Assembly: GCA_023450535.1 (NCBI GenBank)
Contig: JAEXGX010000456.1
Span: 1-8,225 of the forward strand
Length of the DNA stretch: 8,225 nt
Direction of reading: 5' to 3'
Origin: Pseudomonadota bacterium
GTDB taxonomy: Bacteria > Desulfobacterota > Desulfovibrionia > Desulfovibrionales > Desulfovibrionaceae
The position numbers were made by a program, and so were the translations under genes. Position 1 is the stretch's first letter. The number at the start of each line of letters is the position of its first letter. This document shows, in pieces, positions 6,698 through 8,225 of this stretch. Under the pieces are notes generated by a model. It was given only the letters and a program-made list of their open reading frames with translations, was not told the origin of the DNA and ran no database searches.

Positions 6698-6707
6698 AAT
6701 AGAATCT

Positions 6708-8075
6708 ATGTCCTTAAAGTCTTTTAAAATATTTTTTCTCTGTTTTTCTGTATGTCTGTGTGTTTTCACTCTCCTGCTTTGCATCATTCAACATAGCCGC
6801 TACCTGACGCAACAGCGCGAGATCCGCAGTCTGACGTTCTCCAAAAGTAAGGAAATTACAGACACCATCCTCGGACTTCTGTTCAAGACCGAAGATTTGA
6901 CGACATTGGTTATTCAGAGGGACGGAAAAATATACGACTTTGAAAAAGTTGCTCCGATCTTGCTGAACAATCCCGCTATCCGCAATATTCTGCTCGCTCC
7001 TGGCGGCATGGTTTCCCATGTTTATCCTCTGGCCGGAAATGAAAATCTCCTTGGCTTCAATCTGTTCGGGTCAGGAGACGGCAATCGGGAAGCACGGTTG
7101 GCACGAGAGACAAACAGCCTGACTCTGAGCGGCCCTTTTGAAGGCGTGCAGGGTGGATGCATAATGACCGGGCGTCTTCCCGTCTATCTCAAGCTCAACG
7201 GAGAGCGCACCTTCTGGGGCCTGGTATCGGTCACGCTCAACTTTCCCGACGCGCTGGAAAGCGTGCGGCTGAATGAACTGGAAAAACAGGGTTACGCCTG
7301 CGAGCTCTGGCATATTACCCCGGACAACGGAGAGCGGCAGGCTATTTTGTCCTCGGGCCGCCCGCTCCATCAGCCCGTGGAAAAAGAATTTTCTCTGCTC
7401 AATACCCGGTGGGTTATCAGTATCGCTCCTTCCCGCGCCTGGTATACTTCTTCTTATTTTCTCATCTACCTCTGTGGAACACTGATCTTCAGCCTGTTGT
7501 TATCCTTCTGCATGCAGAACTACGTTGATACGAAGAACTTGAAATGTTCCCTGGAGGGTATCGCCACTGAAGACGTCCTCACCGGACTGCCCAACCGGCG
7601 CGCTGTGTTCACGGCCCTGAAGAAACATGAGGACGCGTTCCGTGTGACCGGACGCCCCTTTGTGCTGGGGTATCTGGATCTAAATTACCTGAAAAAAATC
7701 AATGACTGTTACGGCCATCAGACCGGGGACGCAGTACTTCAGGAAACCGCCCGCCGCCTGCGGGAAGCTCTGGGAAAAGACGCTTTTCTTGCTCGCATCG
7801 GGGGCGACGAGTTTATTGCCATTCTGCCCCACACCTTTGCCTCACGGGAAGCGATAACGCGGATAAGCTCCGCCATAAAGAATGCCATGTCCCGAGAGTT
7901 TTTATACCAAAACTGTCGGCTTGCTCTTTCCATCAGCGCAGGTTTCGCCGTGTACCCAGAAGATGCCGAAGACATCGAAACACTTGCCCGCCTCTCCGAT
8001 CAGGCCATGTACTGGGACAAACAGCGAATGCATCAGGCCGATGCCCGAAGAGAAAAATGCACCCCAGGCACTTAA
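6708..8075 (+). CDS. Membrane diguanylate cyclase with CHASE-like periplasmic sensor (copy 2)
   Basis: This 455-residue protein aligns end to end with the cyclase at 4485 (454 residues), starting MSLKSFK against MSHKSFK. That alignment is why the ATG at 6708 is chosen over the in-frame ATG at 6579. Layout is a membrane helix (about residues 8-28), a CHASE-like periplasmic domain (IRNILLAPGGMV, GFNLFGSGDGN, GRLPVYL, FWGLVSVTL), a second helix (about 250-271) and a GGDEF domain from DVLTGLPNRR. Asp324, Asn332 and GGDEF at 365-369 are intact, so c-di-GMP synthesis is expected. The inhibitory-site position is GKDA (356-359), not RxxD. The sensor core is most conserved between copies. Differences cluster in the membrane helices, in a one-residue indel near GRLPVYL and in the C-terminal tail. 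A duplication followed by divergence, in ligand or in expression, is the simplest reading. Confidence 0.91.
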   Translation: MSLKSFKIFFLCFSVCLCVFTLLLCIIQHSRYLTQQREIRSLTFSKSKEITDTILGLLFKTEDLTTLVIQRDGKIYDFEKVAPILLNNPAIRNILLAPGGMVSHVYPLAGNENLLGFNLFGSGDGNREARLARETNSLTLSGPFEGVQGGCIMTGRLPVYLKLNGERTFWGLVSVTLNFPDALESVRLNELEKQGYACELWHITPDNGERQAILSSGRPLHQPVEKEFSLLNTRWVISIAPSRAWYTSSYFLIYLCGTLIFSLLLSFCMQNYVDTKNLKCSLEGIATEDVLTGLPNRRAVFTALKKHEDAFRVTGRPFVLGYLDLNYLKKINDCYGHQTGDAVLQETARRLREALGKDAFLARIGGDEFIAILPHTFASREAITRISSAIKNAMSREFLYQNCRLALSISAGFAVYPEDAEDIETLARLSDQAMYWDKQRMHQADARREKCTPGT

Positions 8076-8151
8076 ACTTGAACGATCTGAAACCGGACAA
8101 ACATGCGCGTGCCGCCTTCCCTTGCGCATATTCCCCCCTTGGCGTAATAAA

Positions 8152-8184
8152 AAACGGCGTTCTGACCTTGTCCGGACGCCGTTT
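8152..8184. terminator. Hairpin terminator, strongest on the minus strand
   Basis: AAACGGCGT (8152-8160) pairs with ACGCCGTTT (8176-8184) over nine bp around a 15-base loop. On the minus strand the hairpin is followed by a run of T, from the A run at 8149-8154 and TAATA beyond it. On the + strand only TTT follows. It can end the second cyclase transcript weakly, and it fits best as the terminator of a minus-strand gene lying beyond the window. Confidence 0.65.
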
Positions 8185-8189
8185 CGCAT

Positions 8190-8220
8190 TGACTTGCCAT
8201 TGACTTGCCTGACTCGCCAT
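8190..8220. repeat. Short imperfect tandem repeat
   Basis: Three units of 9-11 bases run head to tail: TGACTTGCCAT (8190-8200), TGACTTGCC (8201-8209) and TGACTCGCCAT (8210-8220). It may continue past the window edge. It could be non-coding or the end of a minus-strand gene, since no stop is seen in any minus frame here. Confidence 0.5.
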
Positions 8221-8225
8221 TGGCG

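Larger units (their letters stand above)
6269..6707. other. 439-bp divergent intergenic region between the regulator and the second cyclase
   Basis: I see no convincing gene in this stretch. It carries an inverted repeat next to the regulator start (6291-6318), a small hairpin with arms GTAT and ATAC (6327-6338), a perfect 8-bp tandem duplication of GTTCCCAT (6347-6362), and CATGCGT twice (6273-6279, 6375-6381). CGGACAG occurs twice (6416-6422, 6470-6476) with one partner CTGTCC (6484-6489). GCTATTTTT (6407-6415) can pair with AAAAATAGC (6516-6524). ATTTTCCATGAAAAT (6541-6555) is a palindrome. The reading frame of the second cyclase is open back to an ATG at 6579, but paralogue alignment places the start at 6708. 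Promoters for both flanking genes should lie here, though none is clear. Confidence 0.6.

Noticed and set aside
6269..6707. A c-di-GMP riboswitch (GEMM-I or GEMM-II) upstream of the second cyclase
   Set aside because: The location would be attractive, but I could not find the conserved GEMM core or its tetraloop and receptor. The visible stems do not match that architecture.

Overview
The window is about 8.2 kb of moderately GC-rich bacterial chromosome. The gene content and protein style point to a sulfate-reducing deltaproteobacterium of the Desulfovibrio type (Desulfovibrionaceae). That placement is inference from recognised proteins and was not tested by a search. No RNA gene, CRISPR array, transposase or phage gene is visible.

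The left half (1-4279) is a co-directional housekeeping block on the + strand. It holds the C-terminal end of a type II 3-dehydroquinate dehydratase (aroQ), elongation factor P (efp), the DNA translocase FtsK and the folate enzyme FolD. Spacing is short up to ftsK. A small hairpin sits between efp and ftsK. A long, nearly perfect G/C-rich palindrome of REP-like appearance sits between ftsK and folD. The folD frame is open upstream through this palindrome, but the real start is most likely the internal ATG at 3386.

The right half (4280-8225) is more AT-rich and looks accessory. It has two paralogous, same-strand membrane diguanylate cyclases of about 455 residues. Each is built as TM helix, CHASE-like periplasmic sensor, TM helix, GGDEF. 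Between them, on the opposite strand, lies a small XRE-type helix-turn-helix regulator. Both cyclases keep an intact GGDEF catalytic motif and both lack the canonical RxxD inhibitory site. A 29-bp-stem bidirectional terminator separates the first cyclase from the convergent regulator gene. The regulator gene diverges from the second cyclase across a 439-bp non-coding region rich in inverted and direct repeats. The first cyclase is preceded by a separate large imperfect hairpin.

The likely biology of the right half is duplicated c-di-GMP synthesis under two different control regions, possibly with the XRE protein acting on its own promoter and that of the second cyclase. The window ends with a hairpin that works best as a terminator for a minus-strand gene lying beyond position 8225, next to a short tandem repeat.
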